Positions 55,847 to 64,000 of a stretch of DNA of 64,000 bases are shown here, piece by piece. The notes under the pieces were generated by a model. It did no database searches, had not been told where the DNA came from, and was given only the letters and a program-made list of their open reading frames with translations. Where the stretch lies: positions 4,376,001-4,440,000 of the forward strand of contig NZ_CP133268.1 of the NCBI RefSeq assembly GCF_030915385.1. Direction: 5' to 3'. Made by a program: the position numbers and the translations under genes. Position 1 is the first letter of the stretch; every line of letters begins with the position of its first letter. This DNA comes from Neobacillus sp. PS3-12. GTDB lineage: Bacteria > Bacillota > Bacilli > Bacillales > Cytobacillaceae.

Positions 55847-55980
55847 ATGAAATGTATATCGATTTTAATTGCTGATGATGAGGAGGAGATTGCTGATGCG
55901 ATCCATCTAGAAAAAGAAGGATATAATGTCATTAAAGTACATGATGGGCAAGAAGCCATACAAGTTATCCAGATAAGGAG
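55847..55980 (+). pseudogene. response regulator receiver fragment
   Basis: MKCISILIADDEEEIADAI, HLEKEGYNVIKVHDGQEAIQVI is the beginning of an OmpR/VanR-type receiver domain, with the DDE acidic pocket. Two or three residues are missing after ADAI, and the sequence ends abruptly before the phospho-acceptor Asp, next to the repeat at 56005. Confidence 0.75.
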
Positions 55981-56004
55981 ATGTACTTCAATAACGATAT
56001 TTAG

Positions 56005-56055
56005 CAATCGGGCGCTATCCATGAACAAGGATAAGCACCCGTTTTCCATTTTAGG
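56005..56055. repeat. dispersed palindromic repeat, copy B
   Basis: AATCGGGCGCTATCCATGAAC, then AAGGATAAGCACCCG and GTTTTCCATTTTAGGGG. It is almost identical to copy A (48711) and lies exactly where the response-regulator fragment ends. Confidence 0.75.
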
Positions 56056-56229
56056 GGCATATTCTTGAATAACACCTTTAAAGAAAATCGGTAAAGAAAG
56101 AAGATTGTATGGTTTTCGCTTTAACTAAAGGATCGTTAGCAAAAGAAGATTGTGACGATTTTTTTTTAATTATTGAGTACATGGTGCTAAAATAATCAAG
56201 TACAACAACGACGACTTAGAGGTGTAAGA

Positions 56230-56655
56230 ATGAAGTTAGATAAGTTTACAATTGGACAAGTGTTCCAAACTAAATCATTAAAATTAACAAAAGAGAATAT
56301 TATGAGGTTTGCAGGTGAATTTGACCCTCAATATATGCATTTGGATGAGGAAAGAGCAAACAAGGGAAGATTTAATGGAATTATTGCTTCTGGTATACAT
56401 ACGCTAGCTATCTCTTTTAAGGTTTGGGTTGAAGAAGGTTATTATGGTGATGATGTCATTGCTGGAACACGTATGAATAATATTAAATTTATAAGGCCTG
56501 TGTATCCTGAAGATGAATTGCATCTCATTGTTGAAGTTATTGATAAGAAAGCAACTAAACATGAAACAGGTATTCTTACTGTATTATTATGTACATTTAA
56601 TGATAAAGAGGAAAAGGTTTTTGAGGGTGAATTGTCCGTATTGATAAAGCGATGA
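56230..56655 (+). CDS. MaoC-like (R)-hydratase/dehydratase
   Basis: A 141-aa hot-dog-fold protein. The MaoC/hydratase-2 motif is FAGEFDPQYMHLDEERA, with the catalytic Asp and His, followed by FNGIIASGIHTLAISF. The family hydrates trans-2-enoyl-CoA or dehydrates 3-hydroxyacyl thioesters. SD AGAGGTG. It stands alone. Confidence 0.88.
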   Translation: MKLDKFTIGQVFQTKSLKLTKENIMRFAGEFDPQYMHLDEERANKGRFNGIIASGIHTLAISFKVWVEEGYYGDDVIAGTRMNNIKFIRPVYPEDELHLIVEVIDKKATKHETGILTVLLCTFNDKEEKVFEGELSVLIKR

Positions 56656-57261
56656 AAGGGTAATACTCTTGATTAATATATCCTTAATTTGAGATAAATC
56701 AAACATATATCAATATAGTATGTCAATACTTTAAGATAAATTCAGTTTGTCAGAATAAAGAAGCGAACCTCTCCGAGTTCGAAAAGCTTTTTTATACTGA
56801 ACTTGGTTAGTATGGTGTTAAACTTGAGGAATATGTTGATCTGATTAAAGATGCTGATAAAGGAGAAAAGGATATTCATGAGGGGGAAACTTTTGAATCC
56901 ATTTTTTTACAAAGAGCGGAAATAATATTGAAATTGAAATTGTTTGGAAAGCCATTGTTGAACTCGCTGTACGAGGTCTACAATGGCTTTCATGCTTTCT
57001 TTATTAGTTTGGGTTTGCAATCAAATTCATGTAATAAAAGAAAGGTACTTCGGTTAAGGATTCAATTCATAAATGATACGTTCCTCGATATGAATTACCT
57101 CTTCGTATTAGGATCCCGATATTAGATTATCATATTTTATGCAGGTTTGAGGTATCGCTAAACATGTGAACTTTTACCGAATTTTACTGTGTTTATGGTG
57201 ATAAGGCATAAGTGTCTTGGTAAACTTTAATTAAATCGTGATTCAGACAGGATGATGCAAA
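56656..57261. other. remnant-bearing gap with a terminator-like hairpin
   Basis: A fragment around 56815-56930 (VKLEEYVDLIKDADKGEKDI) reads naturally without a start. A hairpin AAAGCCATTGT/ACAATGGCTTT (56948-56990) with T-rich tail follows, which fits the end of a decayed gene. Nothing intact. Confidence 0.4.
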
Positions 57262-58739
57262 ATGGCGATACTTTTCCAATTTTTTAACACTAATCAAATA
57301 GTACTCTCGTTTATCTATCCATTGATCTTTTTTCTTATGGGAATTGGTATTTTTTTAAAAAATCACGTTCATAGCCGATTCTATATGGCAAAAAGTTTGC
57401 GATATCTAGCCCTTTTTGGAGTTTTACACGGAATTGCGGATTGGGGAGATATTTTTATCCCCTTGCAAAAAATATATTTGAATAATTCAGCAATTTTTAT
57501 ATTGCAATCTTTCCAAAAAACCATAACTGCACTATCCTTTTTTTTTCTATTCTTTTTTGGAACGCATTTATTACAGCAAAATCGAAACTTTTCAAAAAAA
57601 ATTTTATTTCTTCCTTTCTTATTTTTCTTTATTTGGTTAGGAAGTTTTCTGTTTCTTAATCCCGTATTAGTACATGACCCTAATCAGAAATGGTGGTTTG
57701 CGCTTAGCGATACTTATGCAGGTTTTCTGCTAGAATTTCCGGGTGGGCTCCTTTCTGGATATGCTATGTTCATCCAACGGAAACAGTTTAAAGAATTTAA
57801 TGTGCCTGCAATGACCCGGGCACTTGTTTTGGCATCGGTATTCACCGTAATTTATACCTTTGCCGACGGATTTATTGTTTCACAAGTCCCTGCACATTCC
57901 GATTTTTTACTTGGCTCTACCTACTTTTTTAGAACTACCGGTATTCCCATTGATTTTTTCAGGGCACTCAGCGGCGTTTTTATGGCTTTTTTTATTATGA
58001 AAATATTAAAGGTATTTGATATCGAATATCAGATTTTTTTTAGCCAGGTAGAAAAAAGTAAGGCGGTTACAGAAGAAAGGGATAGAATTGCCAGGGATCT
58101 CCATGATGGAATGATTCAATCAATCTATGCTATTGGGCTCCACTTGGAAGGAGTACGGCATATGCTGTTGGTGGAAAGGGAGAATAGTATACCGAATACG
58201 TCCAATGCCCTTCAGGAAGTGACCAAAAAATTGAATGGTTTAATTGGTGAAATTCGAATGTACATCAAGGAATTAAAAATGCCGGTAAAAAAGGAGCCTA
58301 GTTTTAAAGAAGAAATTGAACGATTGGTTAGGGAAATGAACTTCGGAAAAGAAACGGAAATTCAATTGCAATATGACTATTCCGGGAGGAACCACCATTA
58401 ACAGTGACCATCCAGATTTTTTATATCATCAAGGAGGCATTAAGCAATGCTTTACGGCACGCGAAAGCAAATAAGATATTTGTATCCATTACGGGAAACG
58501 AAAATTTGTTAACTGCGGAAATTAAGGACAATGGAATTGGAATGGAAGAAAAAAGTGCATTTTTTAGAAAAAAAGATTTTATTCCATTTAAACATGGACT
58601 TCGAAATATGGAAATTCGTTCCCAAATCATTGGTGGGAGTTTGAAAATAAGATCAGAAAAAAACAAGGGAAGCAACGTGATTCTACAAGTAAGATCTACA
58701 AAAAATATAAGGGGTGCTGAGAATGACAGGGCAAATTAA
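57262..58739 (+). pseudogene. NarL-type sensor histidine kinase, frameshifted
   Basis: The protein has about seven N-terminal helices (residues 1-255), a HisKA_3 dimerisation domain with the phospho-acceptor His in ERDRIARDLHDGMIQSIYA (~residue 275), and a HATPase domain (IIKEALSNALRHAKAN, EIKDNGIGM). The first frame ends at TAA 58399-58401 after DYSGRNHH. One missing A near 58386 would restore EPPLTVTIQIFYIIKEA and join the ATPase part. The downstream response regulator overlaps its end. Rejoined, about 492 aa. The integral-membrane sensor may respond to redox or membrane state. Confidence 0.82.
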
Positions 58740-59377
58740 GCTCATGCTTGTGGATGATCATGAAGTCGTTCGATTAGGACTGCGTGCGCTGTTATCCATG
58801 TATCCGGTTTTTGAAATCGTGGGGGAGGCAACTAACGCTGATCAAGCTATTTCAATGGCTTTACAGAAACAACCGAATATTATCCTAATGGATATCCGGA
58901 TGCCTGGGTAAGAGCGGAATTGATGCTTGCAGAGAGATCAAAAATTTTCTTTCTTCCACCAATTTAATCATGTTAACTTCTTTTGATGATGAAGATGAAG
59001 TTTACGAGTCGATTCTGGCGGGGGCAAGTGGATATGTGTTAAAAGAAATCGATTCACAACATTTAATTCAAACAATTGAGACTGTTGCAGCTGGAAAAAG
59101 TGCACTAGATCCTTCTATAACGGATAAAGTTCTGAAAAATATTAGGAAAAATGCTGCGGAGAAAGAAGGATTATCCCAACTTACCTCTCAGGAAAAACAA
59201 ATCCTTTCCTTAATTGCAAAAGGAAGGACAAATCGTGAAATTGCTGTAACGATGATTTTAAGTGAAAAGACAATTCGTAACTATGTTAGTCTCATACTTG
59301 AAAAATTGAATTTGCATAACCGTACAGAGGCTGCTGCATATGCCTTACAACATCATCCTGAAAGATTGAAACATTAA
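58723..59377 (+). pseudogene. NarL/FixJ-type response regulator, frameshifted
   Basis: The receiver domain (LMLVDDHEVVRLGLRALLS, phospho-acceptor in ILMDIRMPG) runs into a TAA at 58910 because of one extra base. The next frame continues KSGIDACREIKNF, TSFDDEDEV, YVLKEIDSQHLI and the LuxR-type HTH (LTSQEKQILSLIAKGRTNREIA, KTIRNYVSLILEKL). It overlaps the kinase gene by 17 nt. Rejoined length ~217 aa is normal. Confidence 0.85.
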
Positions 59378-59379
59378 GC

Positions 59380-59406
59380 TGCCGAGAAAAACTCGACAGT
59401 TTTTTG
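59380..59406 (+). terminator. intrinsic terminator after the two-component genes
   Basis: CTGCCGAG pairs with CTCGACAG (one mismatch), followed by six T. Confidence 0.8.
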
Positions 59407-59420
59407 TTTTTTCTGCTTTA

Positions 59421-59460
59421 AAAGGACAAATACACCATTTTTTAGGGACATTTGTCCTTT
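59421..59460. promoter_or_regulatory. inverted repeat upstream of the cupredoxin gene
   Basis: AAAGGACAAAT (59421-59431) and ATTTGTCCTTT (59450-59460) are perfectly complementary with an 18-nt spacer; a second, tighter palindrome GGGACATTTGTCC lies at 59445-59457. It is a plausible binding site for the NarL-type regulator next door. Confidence 0.55.
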
Positions 59461-59564
59461 TAAATAGAGTATTTACTTCTCTATCTGCGCTAATTAAAAG
59501 ATGAAATAATAAAGGCGCGAAAAGGATTTATGAATAAACAACATTAATTAATTTGGAGGCTTTA

Positions 59565-60469
59565 ATGATGAAAAAAAGACTAGCTTTAATCGGACCTGTT
59601 GTTCTGTTAGCAACGTTTGGACTAACCGCTTGTGGCTCAACAACTCCTACGGCAACTACCAAAGTGGCTGCACCCAAAACAACTCAAACTTCAAAAGTAG
59701 CCGCTCAAGCTCAAGCTGAGCAAACTATGACCATTATACCTGGCCTGAAAAAAGGTTCCGATGGAAAAATGCATGATTCGTATTCACCATCTGATCTTAC
59801 TGTAGTTAAGGGAGTACCAACTAAAGTAACTGTTTACAACTATGATGATGGTTCTCATGATTTTGTTGCCAAAGATCTTAATCTCAACGTAAAAGTTCCA
59901 GGGTCCAAAAAGAAAGGAGATCCATCTGTAACTACATTTACTGTTACTGCTGACAAAACAGGTGATTTTCATTGGCTCTGCGATGTAACTTGTGATGGCG
60001 CTGGCGATACGAGTGCAAACTCCGCCAAAGGCTGGGCAATGGCTAACGATGGCTACATGGCCGGAAAATTCATGTACTGGACCAACAGCCAGCTAAAGAT
60101 AACTTTTCTATGACGATTAAAGATGGATTAAAATTAGGAACTGATGGAAAAATCCATGACAGCTTCTCACCAGCCGATATTAACGTTAAAAAAGGTGTTC
60201 CAATGGAAGTCACAGTCTATAATTATGACAGCGGTGCTCATGATTTGGTGTCCCAAGATCTTAACTTAAACGTCCAATTCCCAGGAGCCAAAGAAGATGG
60301 AGTTCCTTCAGTAACTACCTTTACGATTAATGCCGACAAAGCCGGTGATTTTCATTGGCTCTGTAATGTTCCTTGCGATGGAGCTGGCGATCAAAGTAAA
60401 CCAGACTCCGCCAAAGGTTGGGCAATGGCTAACGATGGCTACATGGCTGGAATGATCCACATTAAATAA
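59565..60469 (+). pseudogene. double-cupredoxin lipoprotein, frameshifted between domains
   Basis: A signal peptide with lipobox LTACG, a Thr/Ala linker, then two similar cupredoxin-like domains. Each has HD(F/L)V, the segment HWLCxVxCDGAGD and WAMANDGYMAG, so each carries candidate copper ligands His, two Cys (C-X3-C) and Met. The first frame ends with YWTNSQLKITFL at TGA 60113. One missing base near 60071 would restore FHVLDQQPAKDNFSMTIK and join the second domain, whose ATG otherwise overlaps the stop. Rejoined length ~301 aa. Likely an extracytoplasmic electron carrier serving the bc-type complex downstream. Confidence 0.8.
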
Positions 60470-60498
60470 TTTTAATTAGTTGTATGTCAACTTGCTTC

Positions 60499-60530
60499 GG
60501 ATGGAGTTATATACTCCATCCCTCATTTTA
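60499..60530 (+). terminator. hairpin after the cupredoxin gene
   Basis: GGATGGAGT pairs perfectly with ACTCCATCC, followed by CTCATTTTATT. Confidence 0.65.
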
Positions 60531-60667
60531 TTGATTATTTAGAATGTTAGAGCCATTTTCAAAAAATATGAATATGAAGCATCCTTTTTGCTTGTTCTGA
60601 ATTGAACGAATGTAGAAGGATTGATATGGTCTTAAGAACGAACTAGAATGACGAGAGGTTGAAATCA

Positions 60668-61123
60668 ATGGATGAGAAAACAGAATCAGGAATGTCGCGC
60701 CGACGTTTTTTAACCCTTGGTGTAGGTGCAGCAGGAACTGCGATTGCACTGGGTTATATTGGTACAGCTGCTAAGTTTATGGAACCGCCAGCAGCCAATG
60801 CTGAGGCGCTGAAAGAAGTGGGGAAAGTGTCTGATTTTGAGGAAGGCGTCCCTAAATTAGTTACTTATCAAGGAAATTCCGAAGAAGGAGTCTACGTAAT
60901 CAACATGGGCCAGGAAGGCTGGCTGGCTTTGGATTTTCACTGTACACACCTGCAGTGTGCGGTAAATTACGTAGATGCAGCGAAAAAATTCATGTGTCCA
61001 TGTCACGGAGGAACATATGATCTTAAAGGGAATGTACTCTCCGGTCCACCTCCAAAACCTTTACACCGCCGAGTGATTAAAGTTCAAGGGGATTCTGTAA
61101 GAGTAGGAGGAATGCTGGTTTGA
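60668..61123 (+). CDS. Rieske Fe-S protein of a menaquinol:cytochrome c reductase-type complex
   Basis: A 151-aa Rieske protein. The N-terminus has a twin-arginine signal (SRRRFLTLGVG) that stays as a membrane anchor. Cluster-binding boxes are CTHLQC and CPCHGGTYDLKG. It is shorter than in some b6f complexes but like QcrA. ATG 60668 follows GAGAGGTTGA. Its stop overlaps the TTG start of the cytochrome b gene, so the two are coupled. It accepts electrons from menaquinol at the Qo site. Confidence 0.92.
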   Translation: MDEKTESGMSRRRFLTLGVGAAGTAIALGYIGTAAKFMEPPAANAEALKEVGKVSDFEEGVPKLVTYQGNSEEGVYVINMGQEGWLALDFHCTHLQCAVNYVDAAKKFMCPCHGGTYDLKGNVLSGPPPKPLHRRVIKVQGDSVRVGGMLV

Positions 61124-62454
61124 AAAAGTGGCTTGATGAACGATTAAAAGTTCAAGAACTCCTAAACTCTATGTTTAAGCACCCTGTTCCTAAACGAAGT
61201 AATTTTTTAGATTATTTAGGCTTTGCCACTTTACTTGCTTTTATCAACCAAGCGATAACGGGAATTTTATTGGCAACTGTTTACAAACCTTCGGCTGCTG
61301 AAGCCTACAGCAGTGTCAAGCTAATACAATCATCGGTTGCTGAGCATTATGTTCGTTCCTTGCATTCATGGGGAGCAAATTTCATGATTGTGTTAGTTGT
61401 TTTACACTTGCTACGCGTTTTCTATGAAGGCGCTTATAAACGCCCTCGTGAGTTAACCTGGGTTTTAGGAGTCATCCTGCTTCTGGGAACTGTCGGACTA
61501 GCCTTTACTGGTTATCTTTTACCTTGGGATCAAGAGGGATATTGGGCAACGACGGTTGGAACAGCAATGGCAAGTTATGTGCCAGGAATTGGGGATTTTC
61601 TTGTACGGCTGTTGCGGGATGGCGTACAAGTAACGGGAGCGACACTGACTCGGTTCTACTCCATACATATGCTTGTTCTCCCGGTGATGATCTTATTAAG
61701 CTTTATGCCCCATTTCTTTTTTGTTCTTCGTCAAGGTATGGCTTCTACAGATGAACTTGCAAAAGCTAAGCAGAGGGGAGAAGATATCACCCAGAAGTCA
61801 CTCCCTTTTTGGCCAAATGTAGCTTTTCGGATGTCTTTTTTTATCTTGATTATCGCAGTTGCCCTTTTCGTCCTTTCAGGTTATTTTCCAAAGGACTTGG
61901 GCGATCCAGCCGACCCATTAAACAAAGCCCATTATACACCTGAGCCAGCCTGGTATTTCTTCGGTGTGTATCAACTTCTGAAGTACTTCCCTGGCAAATT
62001 GGATGTCTTAGCGATGGTCGGGCTGCCTTTAGTAGGGATTCTTGTCCTATTATTCTTGCCGTGGATTGACCGCAATCCAAGTCGAAATCCTAAGAAAAGG
62101 CCCATTGCACTTGGTATGGCAGCAGTAATAGTCATTGGGTTAGGCATACTAACCTATCAAGGAATGAGTTCAGTACCTAAGGCTTTAGCCTCGACTGGCG
62201 TAATTGCCCATCCAAGTTATCAAAAAGACATTCTGCCTGTTGTTCAGAATTCTTGCAGCCAATGTCACTCTCAATTCACTAGCTATTCCGGAATTTCAAA
62301 GGAAGTAACTCCTGGAAATCCTGATAAGAGTCTACTATACGAGCATCTTACTGGTAAAGTTCAACCGCAGATGCCGTTTGGACAAAAGCCTTTGAATAAG
62401 GATCTGATACAAACCTTTAAAAACTGGATTCAGGATGGGGCAAAGAATAATTAA
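61120..62454 (+). CDS. cytochrome b6/subunit IV/cytochrome c fusion protein
   Basis: A 444-aa single polypeptide. Residues ~1-215 are cytochrome b6 (four helices with haem histidines in SLHSWGANFMIVLVVLHLLR and SIHMLVLPVMILLSFMPHFF). Residues ~225-330 are subunit IV, with PEPAWYFF(G). Residues ~350-444 are a cytochrome c domain with the haem motif CSQCH and the axial Met in PQMPFG. B. subtilis splits this into QcrB (b6) and QcrC (IV plus c). Together with the Rieske protein it would form a compact quinol oxidising complex that passes electrons to an outside carrier, perhaps the cupredoxin upstream. Confidence 0.9.
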   Translation: MKKWLDERLKVQELLNSMFKHPVPKRSNFLDYLGFATLLAFINQAITGILLATVYKPSAAEAYSSVKLIQSSVAEHYVRSLHSWGANFMIVLVVLHLLRVFYEGAYKRPRELTWVLGVILLLGTVGLAFTGYLLPWDQEGYWATTVGTAMASYVPGIGDFLVRLLRDGVQVTGATLTRFYSIHMLVLPVMILLSFMPHFFFVLRQGMASTDELAKAKQRGEDITQKSLPFWPNVAFRMSFFILIIAVALFVLSGYFPKDLGDPADPLNKAHYTPEPAWYFFGVYQLLKYFPGKLDVLAMVGLPLVGILVLLFLPWIDRNPSRNPKKRPIALGMAAVIVIGLGILTYQGMSSVPKALASTGVIAHPSYQKDILPVVQNSCSQCHSQFTSYSGISKEVTPGNPDKSLLYEHLTGKVQPQMPFGQKPLNKDLIQTFKNWIQDGAKNN

Positions 62455-62539
62455 AGGCAAGGAAATTCATGAAAGCTATAGTAATTTTAAAGAATTTGTT
62501 GGGAACAATTCGGAAAGTACGTTGCTAACGACGGAATAT

Positions 62540-62629
62540 TACGGTTTTTCACAAGAAGGTCAAGCTGTGACTTTCGATGTTGAGCAAGGTCAACGTGGAG
62601 CTCAAGCAGCTAACGTGCGTAAAGCTTAA
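62540..62629 (+). pseudogene. C-terminal fragment of a cold-shock protein gene
   Basis: EGQAVTFDVEQGQRGAQAANV followed by RKA and a TAA is the characteristic end of CspA-type proteins. The N-terminal RNA-binding part (WFN...GFGFI) is not legible upstream, where an unrelated frame runs through the end of the cytochrome gene. Confidence 0.78.
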
Positions 62630-62656
62630 TAATAAAACCAAACTCATGCAGGCTCT

Positions 62657-62682
62657 TTATAGGGTCTGTTTTTTATTTATCT
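62657..62682 (+). terminator. terminator-like hairpin after the csp fragment
   Basis: CAGGCTC pairs with GGGTCTG (with G-U pairs), followed by TTTTTTATTT. Confidence 0.55.
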
Positions 62683-62828
62683 TATAAACAAGGAACCCCA
62701 CTCATAAATGAGTAGGGCACATGTAAACAGTAAATTAAATGGTAAACAAAGTGTATCACATAATCACGATTTCTCCTAATTACATTTGAATAAACAATTT
62801 AAAGTCCTTTTGTAGAGAGTGGCTAAAA

Positions 62829-63133
62829 TTGTCACTTTTAGATTTCTCTTACCTTTTAGGTTTATTTTTTATAACAACTATTTGGATATTTAAATTAACT
62901 TACGGTAGCTTTATAAAGTACTTAACATTAAATGCTGAACTAGAATATCTTCTCGCATTTCCTATCGCAAAATTTTCGCTAAAGTTGGAGTATTCGAATT
63001 CAAGAAAATGCGACCAAAACAATTTTACATATTGTCAGTTGTAACAGTAATCGTTATTTATATTTATCATTTATTAGTGGAACGAACTATTTTAAAAGAG
63101 GTAAAAAAAGTAATGGGCCATTTAGTTGAATAA
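62829..63133 (+). pseudogene. small membrane protein, frameshifted
   Basis: The first frame, from TTG 62829, encodes a hydrophobic start (LLDFSYLLGLFFITTIWIF). Near 62985 the natural continuation passes to another frame (VGVFEFKKMRPKQFYILSVV, a helix, ending KVMGHLVE at TAA 63133). One indel separates them. Family unknown, ~100 aa when rejoined. Confidence 0.6.
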
Positions 63134-63231
63134 AGACAATATCGACTTGACGAAAAAAGGCTAATGAAGCTATACTCTTGATTCTATTTAGTCTAATTAG
63201 ACCATGGCAAACAAAGAAAGAAGGTTTTTCT

Positions 63232-63387
63232 ATGAAATCTATATTATTAATCGGACAATCAAATATGGCAGGCAGAGGATTTATTGAGGATGTACCGCCG
63301 ATTTATAATGAGCACATAAAAATGTTGCGAAACGGTAGATGGCAAATGATGGCAGAGGAAGTTTGCCTTAGGGCAATTGAGTTTTGA
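63232..63387 (+). pseudogene. truncated SGNH/sialate O-acetylesterase-like protein
   Basis: ATG 63232 begins MKSILLIGQSNMAGRGFIED, the block I signature of DUF303/SASA-type carbohydrate esterases, with the catalytic Ser in GQSNMAGRG. After about 42 residues homology stops and a TGA follows, so only the N-terminus of a ~250-aa enzyme remains. Confidence 0.75.
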
Positions 63388-63567
63388 GGAGTTTTCTATT
63401 AATGTCTCAAATATTAATGAAAGTAAGTAAAGTAAAATTAATCTCATTTTATGAGGAGAAATCAATTGATTCCACGTATTTCTGAAGTGAGGAAATCAGA
63501 ATCGATAGTAGGGAAAACAAAAATAAGGATTTTTTGTAATTGAGGATTGAGAAGAAAATTGTTATAC

Positions 63568-63620
63568 AATCGGGCGCTATCCTTGAACAAGGATGCGCTT
63601 TTATTCATTTTAGGGCGCCT
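63568..63620. repeat. dispersed palindromic repeat, copy C
   Basis: CAATCGGGCGCTATCCTTGAAC, then AAGGATGCGCTTTTATTCATTTTAGGG. It has diverged somewhat from copies A and B but has the same order and spacing. Confidence 0.7.
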
Positions 63621-63805
63621 TTTTTGAACATAAAGGCGTCTACTTTATTGGAAGCAAGAGTTGAAGTTTTGGAGGGCATTGGCAGCCAGTTGTTTATTCA
63701 ACTATAGTTCAGTTTTGCTTAGGAATGCTACACATATAGATGTGATTTATTGGATATTTTAACAAGACAGGGGAAATAGGGCTTTGAGAAAAGGAAGATG
63801 AAGCT

Positions 63806-64000
63806 ATGACAATAAGAATTCAAAGATTAGTTAATGTTGCTATGGTCTTAATAACATGGTTGACGATACCCTTATTAGGGTCACGTAACATAAAAAGATT
63901 TCTTCCCGCATCAATACTAATTGTAGTTATTGATGGTATCAGCATTCAAATTGGAAAAAAACTAAAATGGTGGGTTTTCTATAATAAACCGAAATCATAC
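63806..64000 (+). CDS. partial CDS, membrane protein running off the window
   Basis: ATG 63806 has AAGGAAGATG upstream. The visible 65 codons (MTIRIQRLVNVAMVLITWLT, then LLGSRNIKRFLPASILIVVI) show two hydrophobic segments and stay open to the last base. No family can be assigned from this part. Confidence 0.65.
   Translation, partial: MTIRIQRLVNVAMVLITWLTIPLLGSRNIKRFLPASILIVVIDGISIQIGKKLKWWVFYNKPKSY

Overview
The window looks like a chromosomal segment of a low-GC, endospore-forming Bacillaceae bacterium (Bacillus/Neobacillus-like). The evidence is strong GGAGG-type ribosome binding sites, intrinsic terminators, cotE and spo0E-type genes, RicA/YmcA, RibT, YpiB, HBsu-like HU and Bacillus-type small genes.

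Layout. 0.5-6.1 kb is a conserved core block: 2-oxoacid:ferredoxin oxidoreductase korAB, miaB, ricA and a frameshifted cotE; the mutS/mutL usually found next is absent. 6.3-12 kb holds a YrzF-like kinase, an IclR regulator, an odd tRNA-like RNA, a SCO-like lipoprotein, an ABC ATPase and a GH25/LysM cell-wall hydrolase. 12-19.2 kb is a catabolic cluster (two tandem FadR-type GntR regulators, FAH-family hydrolase, alpha/beta hydrolase, amidohydrolase, ion-transporter-type permease) with palindromic candidate operators between divergent genes. 19.4-28.5 kb has a short spo0E-like gene, an L,D-transpeptidase, a fused carboxynorspermidine dehydrogenase-decarboxylase behind a long structured leader with its own terminator, a YwaF-like membrane protein and a ManC/glycosyltransferase pair. 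28.6-36 kb is sugar-acid metabolism: gntP, an rpiR-type regulator, gluconokinase and tagaturonate epimerase uxaE. 36-41 kb has ypiB, yitT, a long eukaryotic-type citrate synthase, and two near-identical ECF-sigma-like promoters serving a lipoprotein/FbpA cluster and ribT.

41-56 kb is accessory: a GC-richer MFS exporter, a CPBP protease, a heterocycloanthracin/sonorensin-type bacteriocin precursor, an atypical TnpB with a structured 3' flank, several tiny genes, dispersed palindromic repeats and many decayed genes. 56-62.5 kb holds a MaoC-type hydratase and then an apparent electron-transfer module: NarL-type two-component system, double-cupredoxin lipoprotein, Tat-exported Rieske protein, and one polypeptide carrying cytochrome b6, subunit IV and cytochrome c. 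The last 1.5 kb is mostly remnants plus a gene running off the edge.

A striking overall feature is the number of genes broken by single-base indels (cotE, PNPOx-like, a small membrane protein, histidine kinase, response regulator, cupredoxin, another membrane protein). The reading frames are otherwise intact on both sides, so sequencing or assembly errors must be excluded before calling them pseudogenes; the CPCC-type gene, response-regulator fragment, csp fragment and esterase fragment look truly decayed.
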